Source of the DNA: DP-19 sp041488235
GTDB lineage: Bacteria > Desulfobacterota > Binatia > UTPRO1
Reading direction: 5' to 3'
Length of the DNA stretch: 7,525 nucleotides
NCBI GenBank assembly: GCA_041488235.1
Contig: JBGPOW010000216.1
Location: 1 to 7,525, forward strand
Shown: positions 1 through 6,132 of the stretch, in pieces
Numbering within the stretch: the stretch's first letter is position 1
How the letters are laid out: the number at the start of each line of letters is the position of its first letter
The notes under the pieces: model-generated
Told to the model about the DNA's origin: nothing
What the model saw: the letters and a program-made list of their open reading frames with translations, nothing else
Databases searched by the model: none
Translations under genes and position numbers: made by a program

Positions 1-360
1 GTAGAAGCCCTCGCTGTACGAGAGCGTCACGAGCTTGCAGAGGTTGCGGTAGCCTTCCAGGTTCATGGCGAGCAGGATCATGTGGAAGTTGCCGCCGGCC
101 TCGAAGTCGTCCTGCTTGCCGACGACCTTCTGCTCCTTGCGCGAGCGCGGCGCGAGATAGACCTCGCAGCCGAGGATCGGCTGCACCCCCGCCGCGGTGC
201 ACGTCTTGTAGAACTCGATCGCGCCGAACATGTTGCCGTGGTCGGTGATCGCCACGGCCGGCATGCCGAATGACTTCACGCGCGGCACGAGCGCTGCGAT
301 CTTGTTGGCGCCGTCGAGGAGACTGTACTGCGTGTGGAGATGGAGATGCACGAAACTCAT
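1..360 (-). CDS. dnaE: DNA polymerase III alpha subunit, N-terminal PHP domain (partial)
   Basis: This encodes the first 120 residues of the catalytic subunit of the replicative DNA polymerase, which synthesises DNA at the fork in the cytoplasm. The rest runs off the left edge of the window, so the polymerase core is not seen. The visible part is the PHP domain. It opens MSFVHLHLHTQYSLLDGAN, with His7 and His9 as the first metal-binding pair. It continues with AITDHGNMFGAIEFY (Asp40, His41), then PILGCEVYLAP (Glu66), and His93 in GGNFHMILLAMN. These are hallmark DnaE1 sequences, with conserved NLEGYRNLCKL at the end of the visible part. The ATG at 358-360 is chosen because a strong ribosome-binding site lies 8 bases upstream and the family normally starts a few residues before HLH. 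Unlike E. coli DnaE, whose PHP metal site is degenerate as I recall it, the early metal ligands are intact here. The gene has its own likely promoter in the gap upstream. Identification is secure; completeness beyond the edge is assumed. Confidence 0.97.
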   Translation of the reverse strand, partial: MSFVHLHLHTQYSLLDGANKIAALVPRVKSFGMPAVAITDHGNMFGAIEFYKTCTAAGVQPILGCEVYLAPRSRKEQKVVGKQDDFEAGGNFHMILLAMNLEGYRNLCKLVTLSYSEGFY

Positions 361-366
361 CGACCG

Positions 367-375
367 CCCCTCCTC
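367..375 (-). promoter_or_regulatory. Ribosome-binding site of dnaE
   Basis: The minus strand reads GAGGAGGGG just before the start codon, and GGAGG sits 8 bases from the ATG. This near-consensus Shine-Dalgarno sequence fixes the dnaE start at 360. Confidence 0.75.
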
Positions 376-398
376 ACCGCGTCGCGTGCGGGGTTGGT

Positions 399-438
399 AC
401 AATGCGCTCGGCCGAACCGAGCGTCAAGAAAATTTCTA
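399..438 (-). promoter_or_regulatory. Probable sigma-70-type promoter of dnaE, with UP-like AT patch
   Basis: On the minus strand there is a -35 box TTGACG (422-427), a 17-base spacer (405-421) and a -10 box CATTGT (399-404, three of six consensus bases, including the important second A and last T). Directly upstream of the -35 box is an AT-rich stretch, AGAAATTTTC (428-437). It stands out in this GC-rich window and sits where an UP element would be. Transcription would begin near 392, giving a leader of about 31 bases that includes the ribosome-binding site. The -35 box and spacing are good; the -10 box is only moderate. The spacer is occupied by a perfect inverted repeat, listed separately. 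Confidence 0.5.
405..423. repeat. Perfect inverted repeat in the dnaE promoter spacer
   Basis: The sequence is CGCTCGG, a five-base centre, then CCGAGCG: 7-bp arms with no mismatch. It fills the interval between the putative -35 and -10 boxes and overlaps the last two bases of the -35 box. This is where a dimeric DNA-binding protein would block polymerase. On neither strand is it followed by a T-run, so it does not look like an intrinsic terminator. It could instead be a chance GC-rich hairpin. I do not recognise the motif as a known operator. Confidence 0.5.
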
Positions 439-439
439 C

Positions 440-455
440 GCCGGGCGCGTCCGGC
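440..455 (-). terminator. Weak hairpin with nearby T-stretch, possible terminator
   Basis: On the minus strand GCCGG and CCGGC pair across a six-base loop. Seven bases later comes TTTTCTT (425-431). A true intrinsic terminator has its T-run next to the stem, so this is imperfect. The same T-stretch is also part of the AT-rich patch above the dnaE -35 box. It would act on transcripts of the 517-1626 gene. Confidence 0.2.
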
Positions 456-497
456 GGTGACGGCCTGCATGCGCCGCCCGTGTCAGCGGCGCGAAGC

Positions 498-513
498 GGC
501 CGGCGATCCGGCC
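498..513 (-). terminator. Hairpin just past the membrane-protein gene
   Basis: A perfect 6-bp stem, GGCCGG/CCGGCC, with a four-base loop lies 3 bases beyond the TAG stop of the 517-1626 gene on the minus strand. No T-run follows. It could protect the 3' end of the message or assist factor-dependent termination, but short GC palindromes are common in sequence this rich in G and C. Confidence 0.25.
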
Positions 514-516
514 ACG

Positions 517-1626
517 CTAGTCCTTCGACTTCTCCTGCGGCTTCACCGTCGAGCGGACGACGCTGAACTTGTTCAGCAGGTCGAACCAGAATGGCGCGCC
601 GAGCGAGATCGCGAACGCGGTGAGCAGCCAGCCGCAGAGGTGGCCCAGCCACGTCCACAGTCCGGCCGGCGTACGCAGCGACACCCAGACGGACCGCGGG
701 TCGTCGGTGCCCATGGTCCAGCCGAGCGGCAGGCCGAGCGTTCGGAGCTGCGCCAGGTCGCGATCGACACGACATTCCGACGTCATCGCCTTGCGACACG
801 GCGGCGCAAGCTTTTGGCAGGCGTCGGAGCTCTCGTTGGGAACACACTCGGGCGGCGGCCCACCGCTTTTGGCTGGATCTTCATTCGCGTACGCAGTCGC
901 CGTAGCGACGAGCGAATTGCGGAGCGACTTGTCGACGGAGAGACGGCGCGCGATGCTGATCGTGTCGGCATTCATCACCACTGCGACGATCACTCCAAGC
1001 ACGACGAGAATCGACTGCGTGCGCCGCTTGTACCAGCCGGCGACGCGGTCCATCGCGCTGTCGAACCATCCCTCGATGTTCTCGCGCGCACGTACGATGT
1101 CGTTGCCGGCGGAATCGATCAGGGTCAAAAGCGCCTTCTGGGCCTCCGCGTTCGGGAGGCTCGCCACCGCGTCGCGCAGCGCCTTGATCGGGGGCGGCTG
1201 CATGCCCGCGGCGGCAGCCTGCGGGTGTGCCCCGGCGGCGGCCGGAGCGGCTGCGGCGACGGCGCCAGAGGCGCCGGACGCTTGCGTGGCGGTGGCGGGA
1301 AGCACCGCGTCCATCAATGCCAAGGCGAAGTTCCGCGACGGGACGTACGACGGCAACTCTTTGTTGGTGTACACTCCGTTCTTGATCAGGGCCGGATCGT
1401 ACGTGCCTTTGAACAGCCCGGCGATGAGCGGATGCGTGTAGATCGCTCGCGCCAGCCCCGTTCCCCTCTGGTCGCCGAGTAGCTCGCGGATGCCCCGCTC
1501 CAGATTGGTCGAGCGTCCCTTGAGGCGCGACTCGATCAGCTCGTTCATCGCCGAGCAGAAGAGGCTCAGGACGAGGTACACGAAGATGAGGCCCATCGCG
1601 ATGTCGAGAATGTCGGAGTTGAGCAT
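517..1626 (-). CDS. Three-pass membrane protein of unknown function with a four-cysteine loop
   Basis: I do not recognise this 369-residue protein. Membrane segments are visible at about residues 6-27, 205-223 and 326-345. Basic residues follow the first segment (R34, K36, R38, R44, R47) and precede the second (K200, R201, R202). By the positive-inside rule this puts the N-terminus outside, residues 28-204 in the cytoplasm, 225-325 in the periplasm, and the basic tail inside. The cytoplasmic part has a region rich in conserved-looking motifs (NELIESRLKGRSTNLERGIR, then LPSYVPSRNFALALMDAVLP). An Ala/Gly/Pro linker follows at about 110-146, then an amphipathic-looking stretch ending ARENIEGWFDSAMDRVAGWY. 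The periplasmic loop holds Cys261, Cys270, Cys277 and Cys285, enough for two disulfides or a metal site. The last membrane segment ends ISLGAPFWFDLLNKFS, which looks conserved. The ATG at 1624-1626 is chosen over an in-frame start 30 codons upstream because AAGGAGGT immediately precedes it and the upstream extension is Arg/Ala-rich junk. It lies between the efflux operon and dnaE, with gaps of 210 and 156 bases. A link to metal efflux is possible but not shown. Confidence 0.85.
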   Translation of the reverse strand: MLNSDILDIAMGLIFVYLVLSLFCSAMNELIESRLKGRSTNLERGIRELLGDQRGTGLARAIYTHPLIAGLFKGTYDPALIKNGVYTNKELPSYVPSRNFALALMDAVLPATATQASGASGAVAAAAPAAAGAHPQAAAAGMQPPPIKALRDAVASLPNAEAQKALLTLIDSAGNDIVRARENIEGWFDSAMDRVAGWYKRRTQSILVVLGVIVAVVMNADTISIARRLSVDKSLRNSLVATATAYANEDPAKSGGPPPECVPNESSDACQKLAPPCRKAMTSECRVDRDLAQLRTLGLPLGWTMGTDDPRSVWVSLRTPAGLWTWLGHLCGWLLTAFAISLGAPFWFDLLNKFSVVRSTVKPQEKSKD

Positions 1627-1629
1627 CGA

Positions 1630-1637
1630 ACCTCCTT
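1630..1637 (-). promoter_or_regulatory. Strong Shine-Dalgarno that decides the membrane-protein start
   Basis: The minus strand reads AAGGAGGT, a full match to the anti-Shine-Dalgarno core, with three bases before the ATG at 1626. The spacing is short but workable. It argues against translation starting upstream at 1716 and is much stronger than any site in front of the three efflux genes. Confidence 0.75.
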
Positions 1638-1836
1638 CAGCTTCGCGGAGATTGCCGTCGCGACGGAGCAACCGTCGTGCCGCTGGAGCGCTGAACGCGC
1701 CGCTGCGGCGCAGCACACGCGGACGCGGTCAAGCCTCGATTGCCGCCGACCGGCGCCTGCCCGCGCGCGTCGCAGCGTCCTCGCGGACGGACGCAGCGTC
1801 CACTGCGGCGGACGGCGGACGGCCCGCGGCGGCCGC
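1638..1836. other. GC-rich intergenic gap with several short inverted repeats
   Basis: This stretch separates the pump gene from the membrane-protein gene. I see no credible coding region in it. Besides the block at 1655-1677 it contains GCGCCGC-T-GCGGCGC (1697-1711) and GGACGC-A-GCGTCC (1789-1801). There is a direct repeat, CGCAGCGTCC (1771-1780 and 1792-1801), and a 5-bp stem with a six-base loop (1820-1835) directly beyond the pump's stop codon. None is followed by T-residues on the minus strand, so no intrinsic terminator can be called. A TTGACC (minus strand, 1727-1732) could be a -35 box, but I find no matching -10 box. Whether the membrane-protein gene is transcribed from here or by readthrough is undecided. 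Confidence 0.4.
1655..1677. repeat. Overlapping palindrome and alternative hairpin upstream of the membrane-protein gene
   Basis: CCGTCGCGACGG (1655-1666) is a perfect 12-bp palindrome. Its right half, CGACGG, can instead pair with a second CCGTCG (1672-1677) across the loop AGCAA. The central element therefore has two mutually exclusive partners. The block lies about 30 bases before the start codon, just above the Shine-Dalgarno. It could be an operator or a leader-RNA structure. No regulator is identified. Confidence 0.35.
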
Positions 1837-4800
1837 TCAGCGACCGCGACGCCGTGCCGAGGAGATCACGCGCACGGCGTGCGCCGGCACGAGGCGTCGC
1901 AGCGCCCAGCGCTCGGCGGTGCGCGCCCAGAAACGGTACATGACCGGCAGCACGACGAGTGTCAGGAGACATGCGGAGAGCGTCCCGCCGACGATCACGA
2001 CGGCGATCGGGCGCTGCACCTCGCTGCCGATCGCATGGCTCATCGCCGCCGGCACGAGACCGAGGGCGGCGAGCGCCGCGGTCATCAGCACGGGGCGGAG
2101 GCGATCGGCGCAGCCGTGGCGGATCGCGTCGTCGAGCGCGCGGCCGCCGCGACGTTGCTCGAGGATGCTGGACAGCACGAGCACGCCGTTCAGCGATGCT
2201 TGCCCAATGAGCGCGATGAAGCCGACGGCGGCCGAGACCGAGAGCGGCAGGCGCGTCCAGACGAGCGCCGCGACGCCGCCGACGAGCGCGAACGGCACGG
2301 TCAGCAGGACGAGCACCGCCGGCGCGAGCGCGCTGAACGCGTTGAAGAGAAGCGCCATGGTGATCAGCAGCGCGACCGGCACGACCAGCGCCAGGCGGTG
2401 CATCGCGCGCTCCTTGCTCTCGAACTCGCCGCCCCATTCCAGCGTCGTGCCGCCGGGGAGCGGCACGTGCGCCGCGACGCGCGCCCGCGCCTCGTCGACG
2501 AACGACCCGAGGTCGCGGCCGCGGACGTTCATGCGGATCCCGATGTAGCGGTGGCCGTTTTCGCGGCTGATCGCGGCGCGGCCGCGTCCGATCGACACGT
2601 GCGCCAACGTTTCGATCGGCACCGTGACGCCGCCCTGCACCGGCGCCCGCAGCTTGCGGATCTTCTCGATGTCGTCGCGCGCCGCCGCCGGATAGCGCAG
2701 CACGATGTCGTGGCGGCGCTCGCCGTCCCAGAACGCGCCGACCGGCTGTCCGCCGAGCGCCGCCTGCAGCACGTGCTGGAAGTCCTCGATCGTGAGGCCG
2801 TAGCGGCCGAGCGCGGAACGGTCCGGCTCGATCTGCAGTTGCGGGATCTCGCTGCTCTTCACGATGCCGAGATCGGCGACCCCGGGGACGTCGGCGATCG
2901 TCGCCTTGATGCGCTCGGCAAGATCCTGCAGCTCGACGAGATCGTCGCCGTAGAGCTTGACGGCGATCTGACCGAACTGCCCGGAGATGTTCTCGTTCAC
3001 GTTGTCGCGGATCGGTTGCGAGAAGTTCACCTCGATCCCGGGAATGACGCTCAGCGCGGCGTTCATCCGCTCCATGCTGTCGTAGATCGTCGCGACGTCG
3101 CTCGGCCATTCCGCGGGCGGCTTCAGGCGGACGTTGAACTCGAGATTGTTGGGCAACGTCGGGTCGGTACCGTCCTCCGGCCGCCCGAGCTGGGACATGA
3201 CGCCGGCCACCTCGGGACGCGCGGCGATGATCTCGGTGATGCGCGGTACGAGCCGCCGCCCCTCGTCGAGACTGATGTTCGAGGGCAAGGTGAACGTCAG
3301 GTAGAGCGAGCCCTCGTTCAGCTCGGGGAGGAACTCGGAACCGAGGCGCGAGAGCGCGCCGCCGGCGACGACGAGCGCGACGACGCTGCCGGCGAGGACG
3401 ACCCGCCCATTGCGCATCGCCCACGCGAGCGTCGGCTCGTACCAGCGCTGGAAGAACGCGAGGACGGGCGACGGGCGATGGCGGATGGGGCCGCGGTAGC
3501 AGAACGTCGCCAGCACCGGCACCAGCGTGAGCGAGAAGAGCAGCGCGCCGACGAGCGCCGCCACCACCGTGTTCGCCATCGGCGCGAAGATCCGTCCCTC
3601 GACGCGCTCGAGGAGGAAGATCGGCACGTACGCCGCGATGATGATCAGCAGCGAGAACATCGTCGGCCGCACCACCTCGGCGACGGCGCGATAGATGCGC
3701 TCGCCCCAGTCCGCGGTCGGCGCCGGGTCGTGGGCCGAGAGCCGGTGCACGATGCTCTCGACGATCACCACGGCGCCGTCGACGATGATGCCGAAGTCGA
3801 CGGCGCCCATCGACAAGAGATTCGCGCTCATGCCGCGCAGCTTCAGGTAGAGAAACGCCGACAGCAGCGACAGCGGGATCAGCGCCCCGACGATGAGCGC
3901 CGCGCGCAGATCGAGCAGGAACGCGAAGAGCACGAGCGTCACGAGCACGCCGCCCTCGAGCAGGTTGCGCCCGACCGTGTGGAGCGTCGTCTCGACGAGA
4001 TCGGTGCGGTCGTAGAACGGGTCGACCCTCACGTCGCCCGGAAGCAGGTGGTCGTTCAGCTCGGCGACGGCGTCGCGCACGCGCTCCAGGACGACCGTCG
4101 GGTTCTCGGCCCGCCGCATCAACACGATGCCTTCGATCGCGTCGTACTGCGTCCCGCGGCTCACGACGCCCTGGCGCGGCGCCCAGCCGTCAGTCACGGC
4201 GGCGACGTCGCGGACGACGACCGGCGTGCCCTCGCGGCTCGCGATCGGCGTCGCGGCGACGTCCTCGAGCGTGCGGAAGAGACCCTGGCTGCGGATCACC
4301 AGCTGCTCGGCACCGCGCTGGAGGACGCCGCCGCTCGCGTTCCGCGACGCCTTCGTGAGCGCGCCCTCGAGGTCGGCGAGCGTGAGCCCGTATGCGGCGA
4401 GACGAGCCGGCGCCGGCTGCACGTGCACCTCGCGTATGAGGCCGCCGTAGCTCACCACGTCGGCGACACCTTGCACGCGCAGGAGCCGCGGCCGCACGAC
4501 CCAGTCCTGCAGCGTCCTGAGCGCCATCGGATCGCCGCCGCCGCCCGCCATCGAATAGCGGTAGATCTCGCCGATCGGCGTCGCCAGCGGCCCGAGTGCG
4601 GGCGTCACGTCCGGCGGCAGGTCGGCATCGCGCAGGCGCTCGAGTACCTGCGCGCGCGCGAAGAGCGCGTCGACGCCGTCGGCGAACGTCAGCGTCACGT
4701 TCGAGAGGCCGAAGAGCGAGAGATTGCGCAGCCGGATGAGGCCCGGTGTGCCGTTCAACGCGCGCTCGATCGGCAGCCCGATCTGGCGCTCGACCTCCTC

Positions 4801-4974
4801 CGTCGGCTGGCCGGGGAAGAGCGTGATCACCATCACCTGCGTGTCGGTCGGATCGGGAAACGCCTCGATGGTGAGGCCGCGAAACGCGACGACGCCGGCG
4901 GCGACGACGACCGTCGTGAACAGGAGAACCGCGGCGCGGTTGCGCAGCGACGCCTGGACGATGCGGGCGAACAT
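1837..4974 (-). CDS. czcA: CzcA-type heavy-metal efflux RND pump, inner-membrane subunit
   Basis: This 1045-residue protein is the proton-driven pump of a tripartite metal exporter and has normal full length for the family. It shows the RND plan: membrane segment 1 at about 13-32, a large periplasmic domain to about 338, six helices at about 340-545, a second periplasmic domain to about 860, and five more helices to about 1013. Helix 4 carries DFGIIVDGAVVIVE (393-406). Asp393, Asp399 and Glu406 have the same spacing as the proton-relay residues Asp402, Asp408 and Glu415 of Cupriavidus CzcA, so this is the Zn/Co/Cd/Ni class rather than Cu/Ag. Other family marks are FPDPTDTQVMV (39-49), GRPEDGTDPT (597-606), GFIALIGQASLNGVLVLSS (918-936) and RLRPVLMTAALAALGLVP (958-975). 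The usual Asn after the relay Glu is Ser407. The cleft methionines I associate with CusA appear absent (a YLTFT stretch at 558-562 where CusA has YMPST, as I recall). Translation is probably coupled to the adaptor gene 9 bases upstream, because no good ribosome-binding site is present. The exact metal cannot be read from the sequence. Confidence 0.96.
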   Translation of the reverse strand: MFARIVQASLRNRAAVLLFTTVVVAAGVVAFRGLTIEAFPDPTDTQVMVITLFPGQPTEEVERQIGLPIERALNGTPGLIRLRNLSLFGLSNVTLTFADGVDALFARAQVLERLRDADLPPDVTPALGPLATPIGEIYRYSMAGGGGDPMALRTLQDWVVRPRLLRVQGVADVVSYGGLIREVHVQPAPARLAAYGLTLADLEGALTKASRNASGGVLQRGAEQLVIRSQGLFRTLEDVAATPIASREGTPVVVRDVAAVTDGWAPRQGVVSRGTQYDAIEGIVLMRRAENPTVVLERVRDAVAELNDHLLPGDVRVDPFYDRTDLVETTLHTVGRNLLEGGVLVTLVLFAFLLDLRAALIVGALIPLSLLSAFLYLKLRGMSANLLSMGAVDFGIIVDGAVVIVESIVHRLSAHDPAPTADWGERIYRAVAEVVRPTMFSLLIIIAAYVPIFLLERVEGRIFAPMANTVVAALVGALLFSLTLVPVLATFCYRGPIRHRPSPVLAFFQRWYEPTLAWAMRNGRVVLAGSVVALVVAGGALSRLGSEFLPELNEGSLYLTFTLPSNISLDEGRRLVPRITEIIAARPEVAGVMSQLGRPEDGTDPTLPNNLEFNVRLKPPAEWPSDVATIYDSMERMNAALSVIPGIEVNFSQPIRDNVNENISGQFGQIAVKLYGDDLVELQDLAERIKATIADVPGVADLGIVKSSEIPQLQIEPDRSALGRYGLTIEDFQHVLQAALGGQPVGAFWDGERRHDIVLRYPAAARDDIEKIRKLRAPVQGGVTVPIETLAHVSIGRGRAAISRENGHRYIGIRMNVRGRDLGSFVDEARARVAAHVPLPGGTTLEWGGEFESKERAMHRLALVVPVALLITMALLFNAFSALAPAVLVLLTVPFALVGGVAALVWTRLPLSVSAAVGFIALIGQASLNGVLVLSSILEQRRGGRALDDAIRHGCADRLRPVLMTAALAALGLVPAAMSHAIGSEVQRPIAVVIVGGTLSACLLTLVVLPVMYRFWARTAERWALRRLVPAHAVRVISSARRRGR

Positions 4975-4983
4975 GTCCCGTCG

Positions 4984-6132
4984 CTACTCGCGCGCCAGGT
5001 CGATCGCGTTCAGCAAGAGGATCGCGCCCTTCGCCACGTAGGTCTCGCCCGGTGCAAGGCCGGCGACGACCTCCGCTTTCCCCGCGCGCTGGTGCCCGAG
5101 CGTCACCGGGCGGCGCTCGAGGCGGCCCGGCTGGTCCGCAGGCTGCACGAAGACGAACGATTGCTGGTCGTCGCTCACGACGGCCTCCGCCGGCACGACG
5201 ACGCGCGGCTCGCCACTCGTCGCGAACTCGACCTGCACGAAGGCGTTCGGCCGCAGCGCATGCGCGCCGTTCGGCACGCGCACCCGCACGTCTACCATGC
5301 GGCGGGTCGGGTCGACGACCTCGCCGACGTACTCGACGCGGCCGTCGAACGACCGTTCCGAAGCGGCGGCGGAGATAATCCGCGCCGCCTGCCCGACGGC
5401 CAGCATGCTCACCTGGTCCTCCGGGACGTCCGCGGTGACGATCACCTCGGCGAGGTCGGCGATCACGAGCAGCGGCTCGGGACGATCGGGCCCAACCTCC
5501 TGCCCCGCGAGCACCGTGCGCTCGACGACGACTCCCGCACGCGGCGCAGTGAGCCAATACAGATTGGCGCCCGCCGCGCCGACGTCGAGGCTTCGCACCT
5601 TGAGCTCCGCGGCCGCGCGCGCCAGCCGCGTTTGCTCGAGCTCTTGCTCGGCAGCGAGCAGATCCTTCTCGGGCTCGGCCTTGAGCGCGACCAGCGATCG
5701 CAGACGTACAACCGTCTTCTCGCGCGCCGCCTCCTCCGCACGAGCTTGCGCGAGCTCCTTGTAGACGTCGACCAGCGCCGGCGAGTGCACGGCGATCAGG
5801 TGGTCGCCTTGCGCGACGCGCTGCCCGAGCCGTACCGCCACGGACTCGACGTGGCCCGCGAGCGGCGCCACGATCGGCTGCGAGCGCGCCTCATCGGAGG
5901 CGACGCGTCCCGGCACCGGCTCGGGTGCGAGCGCGTCACCGAGCGCCGCCGTCTCGAGGCCGAGATAGCTCCACGTCGGCGTGCCGGCGGCGACGTCGAC
6001 ATGGTCGCCGGCGACGGTGAAGGCCGCCGCGGCCGCCGGCGTGGTCGGAGTCGTGCGGAAGTGTCGCCAGGCGGCGACCGCGAGGAGCGCCGCAGCGCCG
6101 ACGAGCACCGTGCGTCGCCGACCGTCGGTCAT
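4984..6132 (-). CDS. czcB: CzcB-type periplasmic adaptor (membrane fusion protein)
   Basis: This 382-residue adaptor would join the RND pump to the outer-membrane channel and may pass metal to the pump. An N-terminal anchor helix (about 8-22, after GRRR) holds it in the inner membrane. There is no cysteine anywhere, so it is not a lipoprotein. The order then follows the family. The first lipoyl half (about 86-117) includes APLAGHVESVAVRLGQRV. A helical hairpin rich in Ala, Glu, Arg and Leu covers about 118-186. The second lipoyl half (about 194-226) includes TAPRAGVVVERTVLAGQEV. A beta-barrel spans about 227-303 and a membrane-proximal domain about 308-375. There is no His-rich or Met-rich metal-binding extension at either end, so it seems to be the minimal form. 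Its ATG overlaps the TGA of the channel gene (ATGA at 6129-6132), a classic sign of translational coupling. It ends in TAG with the pump gene in the same frame. Family assignment is firm; metal specificity is not. Confidence 0.94.
   Translation of the reverse strand: MTDGRRRTVLVGAAALLAVAAWRHFRTTPTTPAAAAAFTVAGDHVDVAAGTPTWSYLGLETAALGDALAPEPVPGRVASDEARSQPIVAPLAGHVESVAVRLGQRVAQGDHLIAVHSPALVDVYKELAQARAEEAAREKTVVRLRSLVALKAEPEKDLLAAEQELEQTRLARAAAELKVRSLDVGAAGANLYWLTAPRAGVVVERTVLAGQEVGPDRPEPLLVIADLAEVIVTADVPEDQVSMLAVGQAARIISAAASERSFDGRVEYVGEVVDPTRRMVDVRVRVPNGAHALRPNAFVQVEFATSGEPRVVVPAEAVVSDDQQSFVFVQPADQPGRLERRPVTLGHQRAGKAEVVAGLAPGETYVAKGAILLLNAIDLARE

Noticed and set aside
405..423. The dnaE-promoter dyad as an intrinsic terminator
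   Set aside because: No T-run follows it on either strand, and it sits within a -35/-10 arrangement.
334..1482. A plus-strand frame of 382 codons over the membrane-protein gene
   Set aside because: The opposite strand has a strong ribosome-binding site, membrane segments and sensible composition. The plus-strand product has none of these.
1627..1716. A 30-residue N-terminal extension of the membrane protein
   Set aside because: The extension is Arg/Ala-rich, and the region includes the AAGGAGGT ribosome-binding site for the internal ATG, which starts a well-formed first membrane helix.
1771..1801. Direct repeat CGCAGCGTCC, considered as a mobile-element or CRISPR remnant
   Set aside because: There are only two copies of ten bases, no regular spacer, no terminal inverted repeats and no transposase. 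Simple GC-rich repetition explains it.
1637..3424. A long minus-strand frame overlapping the pump gene in another phase
   Set aside because: It is Arg/Ala/Pro-rich with no recognisable motif and overlaps the clear CzcA coding frame. It is a high-GC shadow.
4190..5557. A 455-codon minus-strand frame across the adaptor-pump junction
   Set aside because: It is a shadow in another phase of two confidently identified genes, with Arg/Gly/Ala-rich low-complexity translation.
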